Position numbers and translations under genes: made by a program. Under the pieces are notes generated by a model that was not told the DNA's origin, did not search any database, and saw only the letters and a program-made list of their open reading frames with translations. DNA of 64,000 nucleotides from the NCBI GenBank assembly GCA_965237505.1, contig CBDEFR010000001.1, forward strand, positions 186,001-250,000, in the 5' to 3' direction. The DNA is from NVTR01 sp965237505 (GTDB lineage Bacteria; Pseudomonadota; Alphaproteobacteria; Rhodobacterales; Rhodobacteraceae). This document shows positions 1 through 8,665 of this stretch, piece after piece. Position 1 is the first letter of the stretch. Each line of letters starts with the position of its first letter.

Positions 1-46
1 ACGCTGGTGGTTTGCCTGAGTTCAGCGACCCGATACTTTGACAATT

Positions 47-81
47 CCGGCGGTGCGTTCTTCGTGCCGCCGGTTTTTTTT
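47..81 (+). terminator. Rho-independent terminator of an upstream + strand gene
   Basis: A GC-rich 7-bp perfect stem (CCGGCGG at 47-53 pairing with CCGCCGG at 67-73), extendable by about 3 bp with wobble pairs, is followed by eight T residues (74-81). This reads as an intrinsic terminator for a gene lying left of the window. The CocE-type gene converges on it from the right. Confidence 0.75.
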
Positions 82-130
82 GCCTGCGATGACTATAGGA
101 TCGTTGCGGCACCGCGTGCCGCGCCCCACC

Positions 131-2131
131 CTAAATGCGCTCGATACTGTCGATTAAATCGCGTGAATACACCAGTTCCTCGCCCTCGTAGGCTTCGATC
201 CGCGCGCTCAAATGAAAATGCGTCTGGTCAGACCACATGCGTGCGAATGTTTCGGTGCGGGTGGACCAATCACCGCGCCCGATAATTTCGCTCCAGTGCG
301 TTTCGCCCGAGGCACACAGCGGGTCATCGGGATGAATGCGCCAGTGCTCGCGCGCCACCGAACCGCTGATCAGCCCGTGCCCTGCATCCTCGGTCTCGCC
401 GAAATCATCCGTGATCATCAGCGAGACTTCGCCGCTCGCGAGATCAGTTTCGACACGCCGGCAATGGCTGTCTTTGCGTCGCGTTATCACCGCTTGCGGT
501 GCAGCACCTTCAGCGGGTTCAAATTGCCATTCATCGCCCGCAGCCAGCGCACGAACCGGCACTTCCAGCGTGCATTGGCTCAGCGAAAGCGTCGCCGCTT
601 GCGGATTTGGCCAGATCAGCGGCCAATAGGCTGACGATATTGCCAGCCGCAGCCGGTGCCCCTTGGGCAATCGGTAGGCGATGTGATCCAGTGCCAACGT
701 GACGTCGTAAATCGTTCCAGGTTCCAAGGCGGTCGGGTTGGCGTGGCTGTCTCGGTGGCTCAGATTAAGCACGCCATAGGTGATGCGGGTCGAGGCTCCG
801 TCGGGGTGAACATGGCACAGGCGCACCGCAACCTGCGCTTGCGGGCGGTCAGATGCCAGGCGCAGGCGAACCAGTGGCGCGCCGAAAATATCCTGATCCG
901 CGTCGCTTGCGGCGCTGTCAAAACACAGCGACAAGGCATCATCGGCGCGCTGATCGCCCGGCATTTCCGGGCCCAGCCAGATCGCACAGTATTCGCCGCC
1001 CGCGATGCCGCAATGTTGCGGCGACGCGATAGTTTGCGGATGCGACAGCGCCCCGGCACCTTGAAGCCTGCCGCCGTCAGCACAGTGCATCACCTGTGTT
1101 TTCACACCGTCTGCGGGTGCGGATGCCTGCGCGGCCCAGCGCCCGGAGCGCTCGGTGTACCAGGTTTTGGGGCGCACTCCGTCCATGATATAGGCCCGGA
1201 AGGCCGGGTCGTTTTCAACGCCGGTGTCAAGACTTTTCAGCCAGCGATCCCACCAGCGCAATGCCTCTTGCAGGAACCCAATCCGCGGCTCTGGCACCGC
1301 AAAATGAGGGTATTTGTGCACCCAGGGTCCGACAATGCCCTTGACCGGTGCCGAAAGGTTTTCAACCAGCGTCGGCACCGCGTTTTTGTAGGCGTCGCCC
1401 CAGCCGCCGACCGCCAGCGTCGCCGCCCTGATGGCCGAATAATCCTCGCAGACCGAGCCATGTTGCCAATAGGCGTCCCGGTGCTGATGGCGCAACCAGA
1501 TTGCCGGTAAGAATGGCTCCGCCTCTAGTCGCTCCAACCACATCTCGCGCCATTTTTCGCCGACCAAAGCCGGGTCGGGCGGGCGCGAGGAATAGGCCCA
1601 CATTGTCGCGCCCCAGCCCAGATTTTCATTGAGCAGGCAACCACCCTTGTAGTGAATATCATCGGCGTAGCGATCAACGGTCGAGCACAAAGTGATGATC
1701 GCCTTCAGGGGTTCGGGCTGCAACGCCGCGGTTTGCAGGGCATTGAACCCGCCCCAGCTGATGCCCATCATCCCGACCACACCGGAACACCACGGCTGGC
1801 GGGCAATCCAGTTGATGACCTCGACCGCGTCGCTGAGTTCCTGCGCGGTATATTCGTCGGTCATGATCCCTTCGCTGTCGCCATTGCCGCGCATGTCCAC
1901 GCGCAGGCACGCGTAGCCATGACCGGCGAAATATCGATGGGTCAGCGCGTCGCGCGCCGCGGTGCCATCACGCTTGCGGTAGGGCAGGAACTCCAGGATT
2001 GCCGACACCGGTTCGCGCACGGCCCCTTCCGGCATCCAGACCCGCGCCGACAGACGGCAGTCATTGCCCACCATGATCGCCATATCCGCTGTTTCGACAA
2101 CCTTGTGCGGAAACTCTGTGACGGTTTTCAT
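131..2131 (-). CDS. CocE/NonD family hydrolase (X-Pro dipeptidyl-peptidase S15-like)
   Basis: Predicted serine hydrolase of about 666 aa. The N-terminal half has an alpha/beta-hydrolase core with the nucleophile elbow G-I-S-W-G-G and a later G-P-W-V-H-K segment that probably supplies the catalytic His. The C-terminal ~250 aa resemble the beta-sandwich domain of CocE, glutaryl-7-ACA acylase and S15 peptidases, and the length fits that family (550-680 aa). The frame can be extended nine codons upstream to a TTG at 2158, but the ATG at 2131 is the simpler start; neither has a strong Shine-Dalgarno. The substrate cannot be deduced. Such proteins hydrolyse esters or amides, including acyl-amino compounds. 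The reading frame is intact, unlike much of the window. An IS5 element lies 70 bp upstream and may have separated the gene from its native promoter. Confidence 0.85.
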   Translation of the reverse strand: MKTVTEFPHKVVETADMAIMVGNDCRLSARVWMPEGAVREPVSAILEFLPYRKRDGTAARDALTHRYFAGHGYACLRVDMRGNGDSEGIMTDEYTAQELSDAVEVINWIARQPWCSGVVGMMGISWGGFNALQTAALQPEPLKAIITLCSTVDRYADDIHYKGGCLLNENLGWGATMWAYSSRPPDPALVGEKWREMWLERLEAEPFLPAIWLRHQHRDAYWQHGSVCEDYSAIRAATLAVGGWGDAYKNAVPTLVENLSAPVKGIVGPWVHKYPHFAVPEPRIGFLQEALRWWDRWLKSLDTGVENDPAFRAYIMDGVRPKTWYTERSGRWAAQASAPADGVKTQVMHCADGGRLQGAGALSHPQTIASPQHCGIAGGEYCAIWLGPEMPGDQRADDALSLCFDSAASDADQDIFGAPLVRLRLASDRPQAQVAVRLCHVHPDGASTRITYGVLNLSHRDSHANPTALEPGTIYDVTLALDHIAYRLPKGHRLRLAISSAYWPLIWPNPQAATLSLSQCTLEVPVRALAAGDEWQFEPAEGAAPQAVITRRKDSHCRRVETDLASGEVSLMITDDFGETEDAGHGLISGSVAREHWRIHPDDPLCASGETHWSEIIGRGDWSTRTETFARMWSDQTHFHLSARIEAYEGEELVYSRDLIDSIERI

Positions 2132-2199
2132 AAATGCACTCACGGGCAGGGTTTGCAAAGCGGATCAGACTGGATTGTTGTTTTCGGTTCAATGCCTAA

Positions 2200-3131
2200 G
2201 TGTCTGATTCAAAACTAATTGAGTGATTTCAGCGAGTTGTGATTCAATCGGATTGATAAGATTCGAGGGAGATCACAATGGCCTGGACGGAAACCACTCG
2301 CGCCCGATATGAACGGCATTCGGGACGCTATGCAAGCGATTTAACTGATCAGGAATGGGGTTTGATCGCGCCATTCCTGCCGCCGCCTAAAACAACTGGT
2401 CGTCCGCGCAGCACGGCGATGCGCGATGTTCTGGATGCCATTTTGTACATCGCCAGCGCCGGGTGTGCGTGGCGTATGCTGCCCAATGATTTCCCGCCAG
2501 TGTCCACCGTGCGCTACTATTTCTATGGCTGGCGCAACGATGGCATCTTTGAAGTGATCAGCCATTTTCTGGTGGCGACGGCGCGCGAGTTTCATGGCAA
2601 GAAGCCCGGCCCCACCGCTGGTGTCATTGATAGCCAGACCATAAAAACAACGGAAAGCGGTGGCATTTCGGGCTATGACGCGGGCAAGAAAACCAAGGGC
2701 CGCAAGCGCCACATTGTCACCGACACGCTCGGGTTTATGGTTGGGTTGGTCGTGCATAGCGCCGGTATTCAAGACCGTGATGGCGCACCGGAAGTGTTGA
2801 AATCCATCCGGTATTCCCATCCAAACTTGCGCCATATCTTTGCGGATGGCGGTTATGCCGGACCAAAGCTGCGCGACGCTCTTGAAGGCATCGGTGACTG
2901 GATAATCCAGATCGTCAAGCGCTTCGACACTGCGGAAGGCTTCGAAGTCATTCCCAGAAGATGGGTCGTCGAGCGCACCTTCGCATGGCTCAACCGCTGC
3001 CGGCGATTGGCCAAAGATTGGGAAAAATCCATCGCAAGTTCACAGGCATGGATACTCGTTGCACATATCAAAACCCTCACGCGTAAAATTGCAAGGCATT
3101 GTAATCATGCGTAGAGTTTGGAATCAGATAC
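2200..3131 (+). mobile_element. IS5-family element, copy 1 (complete, 932 bp)
   Basis: Ends are GTGTCTGATTCAAAACT on the left and the near-complement of GTATCTGATTCCAAACT on the right. It is flanked by the 3-bp direct repeat TAA (2197-2199, 3132-3134), so the empty site reads CTAAG. Four further copies occur at 16715, 44203, 47703 and 59344, all in the opposite orientation. A TNA duplication within CTNAG is known for the IS427/IS1031 side of the IS5 family. This copy carries one intact transposase. Confidence 0.93.
2278..3114 (+). CDS. IS5-family transposase, intact (copy 1)
   Basis: DDE transposase of 278 aa with an N-terminal LTDQEWGLIAPFLPPP block typical of IS5/IS427-group proteins. The catalytic residues lie in VIDSQTIKTT, IFADGGYAGPK and VERTFAWLNRCRRLAKDWEK (the Y-R-E region). 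The ATG at 2278 follows a good Shine-Dalgarno (GAGGGA). It differs from copy 2 at only a few codons (for example DWIIQ for DWTIQ, HIKT for HIRT), so expansion was recent. Together with the copy at 16732 it is a plausible source of active enzyme. Confidence 0.93.
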   Translation: MAWTETTRARYERHSGRYASDLTDQEWGLIAPFLPPPKTTGRPRSTAMRDVLDAILYIASAGCAWRMLPNDFPPVSTVRYYFYGWRNDGIFEVISHFLVATAREFHGKKPGPTAGVIDSQTIKTTESGGISGYDAGKKTKGRKRHIVTDTLGFMVGLVVHSAGIQDRDGAPEVLKSIRYSHPNLRHIFADGGYAGPKLRDALEGIGDWIIQIVKRFDTAEGFEVIPRRWVVERTFAWLNRCRRLAKDWEKSIASSQAWILVAHIKTLTRKIARHCNHA

Positions 3132-3134
3132 TAA

Positions 3135-3257
3135 GATTTGGAATCCTGATCGTTATTTCGGGCTGTTAATCACCCGCCAAAGGCTGATGGTTTGAGAATA
3201 AATAGAAATAAAACCAAAATGGCATCGAAAAATGCATCGCGTAGCAGTTGAAAATAA
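3135..3257. other. No gene seen; AT-richer spacer between IS5 copy 1 and the tRNA-Asn fragment
   Basis: No supported reading frame. The stretch is flanking chromosomal or island sequence between the right end of IS5 copy 1 and the attachment-site-like tRNA fragment. Confidence 0.5.
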
Positions 3258-3301
3258 TGGCTCCGGCGGTAGGGATCGAACCTACGACCAATTGATTAAT
3301 A
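3258..3301 (-). other. 3' fragment of a tRNA-Asn gene (att-site-like)
   Basis: Read on the minus strand, this ends with the T arm GTAGG-TTCGATC-CCTAC, the acceptor strand CGCCGGA, discriminator G and an encoded CCA, preceded by the variable region and the 3' side of the anticodon arm (..TTAATCAATTGGTC). This matches the 3' half of alphaproteobacterial tRNA-Asn. Upstream of the anticodon loop the sequence no longer pairs with the anticodon stem, so the 5' half is absent. Such 3' fragments are left where tyrosine integrases recombine into tRNA genes, and an integrase gene begins 170 bp away. Confidence 0.75.
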
Positions 3302-3473
3302 GTCTTACGGACTACGTTTCTGTTGACTTCGATAAAATTCACAACATATCAACTTACTACTGTAATTGTTGGTAAAAATTCAATTAATCTTCCCTCGACT
3401 ACTATTTCATCCTTCCCATTTCTCGAATTTTTGCTTACCCTGTGCTTACCCGGATTTATGTGCGGAAGGTACA

Positions 3474-4624
3474 ATGCCCAATCTGAACCTCAACAAGACG
3501 GTCGTGGACAGGCTCATCGCTGAGCAGACCGATGTTGTCTACTGGGACGCCGCGCTTCCCGGATTCGGTGTCCGCGTAAAACCTTCAGGTGCCAAATCCT
3601 ATGTGGTTCAATACCGTAATAGTAAATCAGGCCGGTCGCGTCGTAAGACAATCGGACGCCATGGACCGCTCCTCAGTCTTCATGAAGCCCGCGCAATTGC
3701 CAGGGGATACCTGTCCGACGTAATCCGTGGTGGCGACCCGGCGTTAGATGCCAGGGACGCTCGTGATGCTCCGTCGATTAGGGTTCTGGCGGAGCACTAC
3801 CTTTCCAGACATGCCGTACCGAAAAAACGGCCCAACAGCGTAAAGAACGATCGCGCCATGCTTGATCGATTTATCTTGCCCAGCCTGGCCAACCGTAAAG
3901 TCCGCGAGGTCGGGCATCAGGACGTGCAAATTTTGCACAATGCGATGCAAGTTACTCCCTATCAGGCAAACAGAATGTTGTCGCTATTGTCCAAGATGTT
4001 TGCGCTTTCGGTTCGTTGGGGCTGGCGCACCGACAACCCCGCCCGTGGTGTCGAAAAGTTTCACGAAGAAAAGCGGCACCGGTGGCTTTCAGACGCGGAA
4101 CTCGCAGGCTGACGGATGCGCTGGACCATCATCCGAACCAACTGGCAGCAAATGCCATCCGGTTACAGTTGCTGACTGGTGCGCGCATCGGCGAAGTTCT
4201 GACGGCAACATGGGCGGACATTGATCTCTATCGCGGCGTGTGGATTAAACCCTCACATCACACCAAGCAAAAGCGGACTGAGCATTTGCCGTTATCAAGC
4301 GTAGCGCGGGAATTACTTTTGGGAATGCATGAGGATGGGGATGACAAGTCAATCTATCTTTTCCCTGGCAGAAACCCGGCACAACCGCTGGTCGATCTAA
4401 AGCGGTTCTGGCGGTCACTCATGTCAATGTCGGCGATCGAAGATTACCGCATCCATGACAACCGCCACACCCACGCCTCGCAGTTGGTTTCATGTGGCAT
4501 GAGTTTGGCTATCGTAGGCCGGTTGCTCGGACATACCAATCCGATGACTACGCAACGCTACGCGCACCTTGCCGACGACCCGCTCAGGGACGCAGTCGAG
4601 ATCATGGCGAAGAAAATGCGTTAG
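3474..4624 (+). pseudogene. Tyrosine recombinase/integrase (prophage or island type), frameshifted
   Basis: The N-terminal part (3474-4112) has the DUF4102-type arm-binding region (LPGFGVRVKPSGAKSYVVQY) and a core-binding SAM-like domain. The C-terminal part (to 4624) has the catalytic domain with Arg in TGARIGEVL, the H-x-x-R box in HDNRHTHAS, the GHT motif and the Tyr nucleophile in TTQRYAHL. The two parts are in different frames. The break lies near 4105-4115, where loss of two bases (or gain of one) turns an expected LARLTDAL into a stop. The ATG at 3474 follows GGAAGG at good spacing. The gene lies between tRNA-Asn and tRNA-fMet 3' fragments, which fits an island integrase that is now dead. 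Confidence 0.88.
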
Positions 4625-4663
4625 AAATGACAATTACATCAACTGCCAGCAACGCTCGCCAGC

Positions 4664-4708
4664 CTCATAACCTGAAGGTCGTTGGTTCAAATCCAACCCC
4701 CGCAACCA
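4664..4708 (+). other. 3' fragment of an initiator tRNA-fMet(CAT) gene (att-site-like)
   Basis: The run from the anticodon loop CTCATAA through CCTGAAGGTCG, the T arm (TTGGTTCAAATCCAA) and CCCCCGCAACCA is the 3' half of bacterial initiator tRNA. No matching 5' half (CGCGGGG, D arm) lies upstream; integrase-side sequence does. It begins 40 bp after the integrase stop, the usual position of an attachment site. The antisense frame here gives the well-known spurious GVGFEPTTFRL peptide, which should not be annotated. Confidence 0.8.
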
Positions 4709-4710
4709 AG

Positions 4711-4748
4711 ATAAACCCCCGGAAATACTTACGTTTCCGGGGGTTTAT
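4711..4748. terminator. Strong 15-bp stem-loop terminator behind the tRNA-fMet fragment
   Basis: A perfect 15-bp stem pairs 4711-4725 with 4734-4748 (ATAAACCCCCGGAAA and its complement) around an 8-nt loop. The flanking A and T runs make it usable in both directions. It is probably the native terminator of the tRNA-fMet gene carried along with the 3' fragment. Confidence 0.8.
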
Positions 4749-5110
4749 GATTCCGCCAACAGAGCAAGTATAGCATGTTGGGAATCTATTGGGAATCACG
4801 CGGAATACAATCACAGCGCATGTCTGTCGTCGCGCTTTCGAGTCGTGGCGGCTCCGCATCGACGGCGGGGTGCCGCGCGGCGAGCGAGCGACTTAACGAC
4901 GGCGACCGGTGTACTGTTCGTCGAACATCTCGACGCACGCGAGCGGCTTCGAGCACCGCGCGCGGAAGGACACGAGCGGCGACGCCTGCGCCTACGTTTG
5001 GGAGCAGAAGAGCCGGCGTTCGGATCTCGACGCGGTATTCAACCGGTTACGGATGTACGGCCCTTGTCAGGGCCTGCGTCGCTCAGCTAACCGCTCAACG
5101 GGGACAGGCC
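4749..5110. other. No recognisable gene
   Basis: The stretch is GC-rich. Frames are open across it (for example 4909-5181 on the + strand), but none matches a family I recognise. The long frame running from 4775 into the next gene has an Arg/Thr/Ala-rich, non-protein-like composition before about 5100, so it was not used as an N-terminus. Confidence 0.4.
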
Positions 5111-5872
5111 GTGCAGGACAAATACGTTGGCGACATTGGCGATTACGCAAAATTCAGCCTGCTTCGGGCGCTATCGTGTGATCGCAGACTTGGCCTCTCA
5201 TGGTATCTGTTTCCCGACGAGGGGAACAACGACGGAAGGCATATAGATTATCTCGGTCAGCATACGAAATGGCGTCGTTTCGATGAGCAAACCTTCGAAA
5301 CCCTGAAAGACATAGTCAGCACGGGCAAACGCTGCGTATCCGAGATCGAACAATCGGACTTGCTGCCAGACGCAACAGTGTTCTGGAGTTGCAGGTTGGA
5401 TTTTCAGGGATGCGCGCGCTCTGATCAGAAAGAATGGCGGAATAATTGGTTCATGAATTCCCTGGAGCGTCTGAAAGATTGTGACTTGGTCTTTGCCGAC
5501 CCGGATAACGGCCTCAAAAGACGGGAGACTTTTCGCCCCGGACAGCGCAAGCACGCAAAGAGCATTCCCGAGTGCGAGGCCCGCACGTTGGCAGACGGCG
5601 GAAGACCCGTTGTCATTTACCACCACAACACGCGCTACCGGTGCGGGCATGACGCCGAAATCCGGCATTGGCAAAAGAGATTAGGCGAAAAGACCTGCGC
5701 CGTCCGGTGGCGCCACAGATCACCGCGAACGTTCTTCATACTTAACTGCACCGATAGGCTGGCACAACGTGCCGAACAATGGTGCGAAAAATGGGAAAGC
5801 CCGAATGTATGCTTTGAAAACGCCTTGGCCGACAACAGCACCGGAATCAAGCTTGAACGCAAGGGATGTTGA
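5111..5872 (+). CDS. Conserved hypothetical protein starting (M)QDKYVGDIGDYAKF
   Basis: About 253 aa from a GTG start (GTG CAG GAC AAA TAC) preceded by GGGGAC. The opening DKYVGDIGDYAKFSLLRAL and the later FADPDNGL and VVIYHHN segments match a widespread family of uncharacterised proteins seen in mobile and accessory regions. I know of no established function. The acidic residues in FADPDNGL and the HHN motif could form a metal or nucleotide site, but that is speculation. The start was placed at the conserved DKYVGD block rather than the open frame at 4775, because the upstream translation looks non-coding. No partner gene is obvious: an integrase remnant lies upstream and a disrupted exported protein downstream. 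Confidence 0.65.
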   Translation: MQDKYVGDIGDYAKFSLLRALSCDRRLGLSWYLFPDEGNNDGRHIDYLGQHTKWRRFDEQTFETLKDIVSTGKRCVSEIEQSDLLPDATVFWSCRLDFQGCARSDQKEWRNNWFMNSLERLKDCDLVFADPDNGLKRRETFRPGQRKHAKSIPECEARTLADGGRPVVIYHHNTRYRCGHDAEIRHWQKRLGEKTCAVRWRHRSPRTFFILNCTDRLAQRAEQWCEKWESPNVCFENALADNSTGIKLERKGC

Positions 5873-6367
5873 TGACACGTTTGCGCGATCCGGCCCAGCA
5901 GAGATCTGGCAGAAACGGATTCTCAATGTGGTGATACGGCAATGACATGGCAGATTATGCCGCTAACGAGATCTGGACGTGAAGTCATGATGCGCACTAC
6001 CATCTTGCTCCTTGTAGCCGTATCGCTGATTTTCTGTCAAGTAGCGTCAGCCCAAGTGTCAACGCAGCATGAGCGCTTTTTCTTGTGGAATGAATGTAAG
6101 CCGATCCGGCTTTTTGTTCGCCAACTAGCTTGAAATGGCACACTAGAAGACACCGCTTCAAAATATAATGAGGTAATGGTGCTAATTCGCTCTAGGCTTA
6201 GAGCAGCACGCATTTATGAACCGGACGAGAACAAGTCGACTCCTTATTTTGGTATGGTTTTGATGCATTCAAAAAATACGGCATTTGTCTTAGAAATGGA
6301 ATTCACCAAGTGGTTGTATGATCCCATTTCGGATTACACATTTGCTGCAACGACATGGACGGAATTA

Positions 6368-7413
6368 GAGCATTTCCGGTTTAGTTTGGTCCATATCCGG
6401 ATGCTGCGAAGAAGTTTGCACATTCCTGTTTTGAGAACAGTTCGAGGATTTCGCCGACACCTTTCCACAAGGTGTCAACGGTTCTCGCGGCCAATCTCTT
6501 CATGTGTGCTTTGAGCTTTGAGAAAGCCAGCTCGATTGGGTTCAGATCCGGCGAATATGGTGGCAGGAATAGCAGCCATGCGCCGCGCTCCCTGATTGCT
6601 GCATTGGCTGCGGCAACCTTGTGAGCGGGCAGATTATCCATCACCACAACATCGCCCTTTTGCAGGGTCGGTGCGAGTTGGGTTTTGATGTAGGTGATGA
6701 ATGCGGGACCATCCATCGGGCCGTCCAGTACCCATGGAGCCGTCATGCCATCATGGCGCAGACCGGCAATGAAAGTCATGGTTTTCCAGTGGCCATGGGG
6801 GATTGAAGCTATCAGCCGCTGACCTTTTGCAGACCGCCCTCGAAGCCGGGCCATTTTTGTGTTCAACCCGGTTTCATCAATGAACACGATCCTGCCCAAC
6901 AGATGCAGGTGATGCTTCAGCCAATCCTGGCGTTTTCGCCAACGGCGGCGTTTGGCCCGCACATCAACCCGCTCCTGTTCACTGGCGTGAGCCGTTTTTT
7001 TTATAAGTGATCTGATTAGCACGCAGCCAGTCATCCAGCGTTGAAGAGCCGGCACGCAGGCCATATATCTCATATAAGCGGGCACATAGTTCGGCCAATG
7101 TCAGATCCGGCTGTTTGCCGATCCAACCAATCATGTCAGCGCGATACGGATCAAGTTTGCTCTTGCGTTTCTTCGGCGCTTTCAAACCAACATGGCCAAC
7201 TTCCATGGCCTGCCTGACAAACCGAATGGCCGAACTGGCGCTTACTTTAAACTGCCGTGCCGCTTCGCGACGCGATACACCCGACGCAACCAAATCAACA
7301 ATACGAAGTCGTAAATCCTGAGATAAAGCCATGATAACACCTCCTGATTCCTTGAATCAGAAGAAGCTCAATTCGTAAACCCGAGTTTGATTCTAAGCTG
7401 GCCGGAAATGCTC
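6368..7413 (-). mobile_element. IS630-family element (1046 bp) with TA target duplication
   Basis: Perfect 12-bp terminal inverted repeats GAGCATTTCCGG / CCGGAAATGCTC are flanked by TA at 6366-6367 and 7414-7415, the classic IS630/Tc1-mariner signature. Excision restores the host reading frame precisely. The element carries a two-frame transposase on the minus strand. Confidence 0.93.
6381..7332 (-). CDS. IS630-family transposase in two overlapping frames (poly-A slippage)
   Basis: OrfA (7332 down to 6979, 117 aa) is the HTH part: MALSQDLRLRIVDLVASG.. then REAARQFKVSASSAIRF. OrfB (ending at 6381) holds the DDE catalytic domain: FIDETGLN, VVMDNLPAHK and LPPYSPDLNPIELAFSKLK. The frames meet at an A8 run (T8 on the + strand at 6995-7002). 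Reading ITYKK in frame A joins AHASEQERVDV in frame B if one base is skipped. Programmed frameshifting or transcriptional slippage at such A runs is known in IS630-family elements, so a full-length fusion of about 315 aa is probable. Simple inactivation by a homopolymer indel is the alternative. Confidence 0.88.
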
Positions 7414-7526
7414 TAGACGGAGGAGCTACTACGAACTGGGAGGGCATCCGTTCTACGATAAGCAGATTTACAGACAAATTCATAGACGACTATCTACGCG
7501 TGAATGCAGATGCCTGCACACACTGA

Positions 7527-7885
7527 GAAGACCTGCCCTCAGTTAATGAGCCGGGTTGAATGTTAGTGAGTGAATACCAGCGCGGGCCGCGCGTCTTGCG
7601 GGGTTCGCCGTCGTTCTTGGTCGCGGCGCCGGAGCACGACTCGGCAGTTCGATCGCGCGGACACTCCATGATCGGGTTCCGAGGCCGGTCTTCGGGATCG
7701 TGATTCCGCGGCACTTCGTCCGGTCTCTTGTCCCTGGACCTGAGTCAAAGAGGAGTTCGCACGCCACTTGGCTGGGCGTGCACATTGGATCTCGGGAACT
7801 CTGAGATAACAGCTGGAGAATCGCCGTCCTCCGCCTCGTCCGGCAACGGCGGCGGCGCGGCCTTGTACCCCATCGCTTGGGGACT
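7527..7885. other. No recognisable gene
   Basis: GC-rich with several open minus-strand frames of Arg/Ala-rich composition. None gives a recognisable family, no terminal repeats define an element here, and it is probably degraded mobile-element sequence. Confidence 0.4.
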
Positions 7886-8009
7886 TTGTCAAGTTAACCG
7901 GATTCACTCCGAAATCTCGATAATTTGTCGATGGCTGCTCTATGAAATTTCAATGGCTTAGCCTCATGGAGAAATATCAAAAACAGCCTACAATCGGTTA
8001 ACTTGACAA
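7886..8009. repeat. 124-bp element with 15-bp perfect terminal inverted repeats (MITE-like)
   Basis: TTGTCAAGTTAACCG at 7886-7900 is the exact reverse complement of 7995-8009. The AT-rich interior has no reading frame. It sits exactly where the IS630-type transposase remnant to its right loses its C-terminal half (after VVLSIDEKG). No target duplication is visible, so one flank may have been lost by deletion. Confidence 0.6.
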
Positions 8010-8665
8010 TGCCCTTCTCGTCGATCGACAGCACCACCGCATGGGCCGGTGGATCGACATACAGGCCGACGATATCGGCGAGCTTCTCGGCGAAGGCCGG
8101 GTCGTTCGAGAGCTTGAAGTTCCGCCAGCGGGCGGGCTGAGGCCGTGGGCTTTCCAGATCGCCTGCACCGTCGACGCGGCGACGCCGGCCGCCTTGGCCA
8201 TCGCGCGCAGCGTCCAGTGGGTTGCCTCGTGCGGCGGCGGTTGCTGCGTCTGACGGACGATCCAGGCGACGCGATCAGGCGCGATCGGCGCCTTGCCCGG
8301 CGGGCGGGACTTGTCGCGAAGCAGGCCGCCGACGCCCTCGCGCATGAAGCGCTCCTGCCAGCGCCACACGCAGGTCTTGGACTTGTCGGTCTCGCCCATG
8401 ATCGCCGAGGTACCTAGTGGATAGATTCCGACGCTTCGATCCCTTTCCAGGCGGCCATTGTTGACGGATATCCCCTACATTTCAATATGATAGCTTGTTT
8501 GGTGTTGGGATCTATTCGTCTCGATCAATCCACTAGACCCGCGCCGCTCAGAAGGACAATACGCGCCCGCCAGACGTGCTTCTGCGGGCTCTTGGGGTCC
8601 GCGACGATCGCGCGCAATCGCTGACGGTCGCCGGCCGATACAGTGAAGGAGATTCCGCGGCGCAT
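8010..8665 (-). pseudogene. IS630-family transposase, N-terminal half only, interrupted by a MITE
   Basis: From ATG 8665 the frame reads MRRGISFTVSAGDRQRLRAI and then HVWRARIVLLSGAG, is interrupted by the 123-bp insert, and resumes as TSAIMGETDKSKTCVWRWQE. It continues as an HTH plus Arg-rich linker (REGVGGLLRDKSRPPGKAPI) to WKAHGL. A frameshift precedes FKLSNDPAFAEKLADIVGLY, and the protein ends at VVLSIDEKG, where the first catalytic Asp would be. The second half of the catalytic domain is absent. No activity is possible. Confidence 0.75.
8414..8536. repeat. 123-bp MITE with IS630-type ends inserted in the IS630-type transposase
   Basis: Ends read CTAGTGGATAGAT on the left and ATCAATCCACTAG on the right, matching the terminus (ATCAATCCACTAG, 8725-8737) of the element it sits in. 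The empty site is inferred from codon continuity (GAG-GGTACC type join). The insert is flanked by the dinucleotide AC. It has no coding capacity, so it is probably a non-autonomous derivative of this IS630-type element. Confidence 0.7.

Larger units (their letters stand above)
5987..7526 (+). pseudogene. Small secreted protein of unknown function, split by an IS630-type element
   Basis: Starts MMRTTILLLVAVSLIFCQVA followed by SAQ, a clear Sec signal peptide with an AxA-type cleavage site. The mature part begins FFLWNECKPIRL and later reads RSRLRAARIYEPDEN and FTKWLYDPISDYTFAATTWTE, then continues beyond the IS as LDGGATTNWEGIRSTI to a TGA at 7524. Removing 6368-7413 plus one TA rejoins ..WTE/LDGGA.. 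exactly in frame. The resulting protein of about 160 aa matches a known family of small exported hypothetical proteins. A second lesion, an in-frame TGA at 6131-6133, lies upstream of the insertion, so the gene is dead even without the IS. Confidence 0.75.

Noticed and set aside
4665..4859. Minus-strand ORF containing GVGFEPTTFRL
   Set aside because: This peptide is the known spurious translation of tRNA 3' ends; the DNA is a tRNA-fMet fragment plus terminator.
4775..5110. N-terminal extension of the DKYVGD protein to 365 aa
   Set aside because: Low-complexity Arg/Thr/Ala composition and no family match; the conserved block begins at the GTG at 5111.
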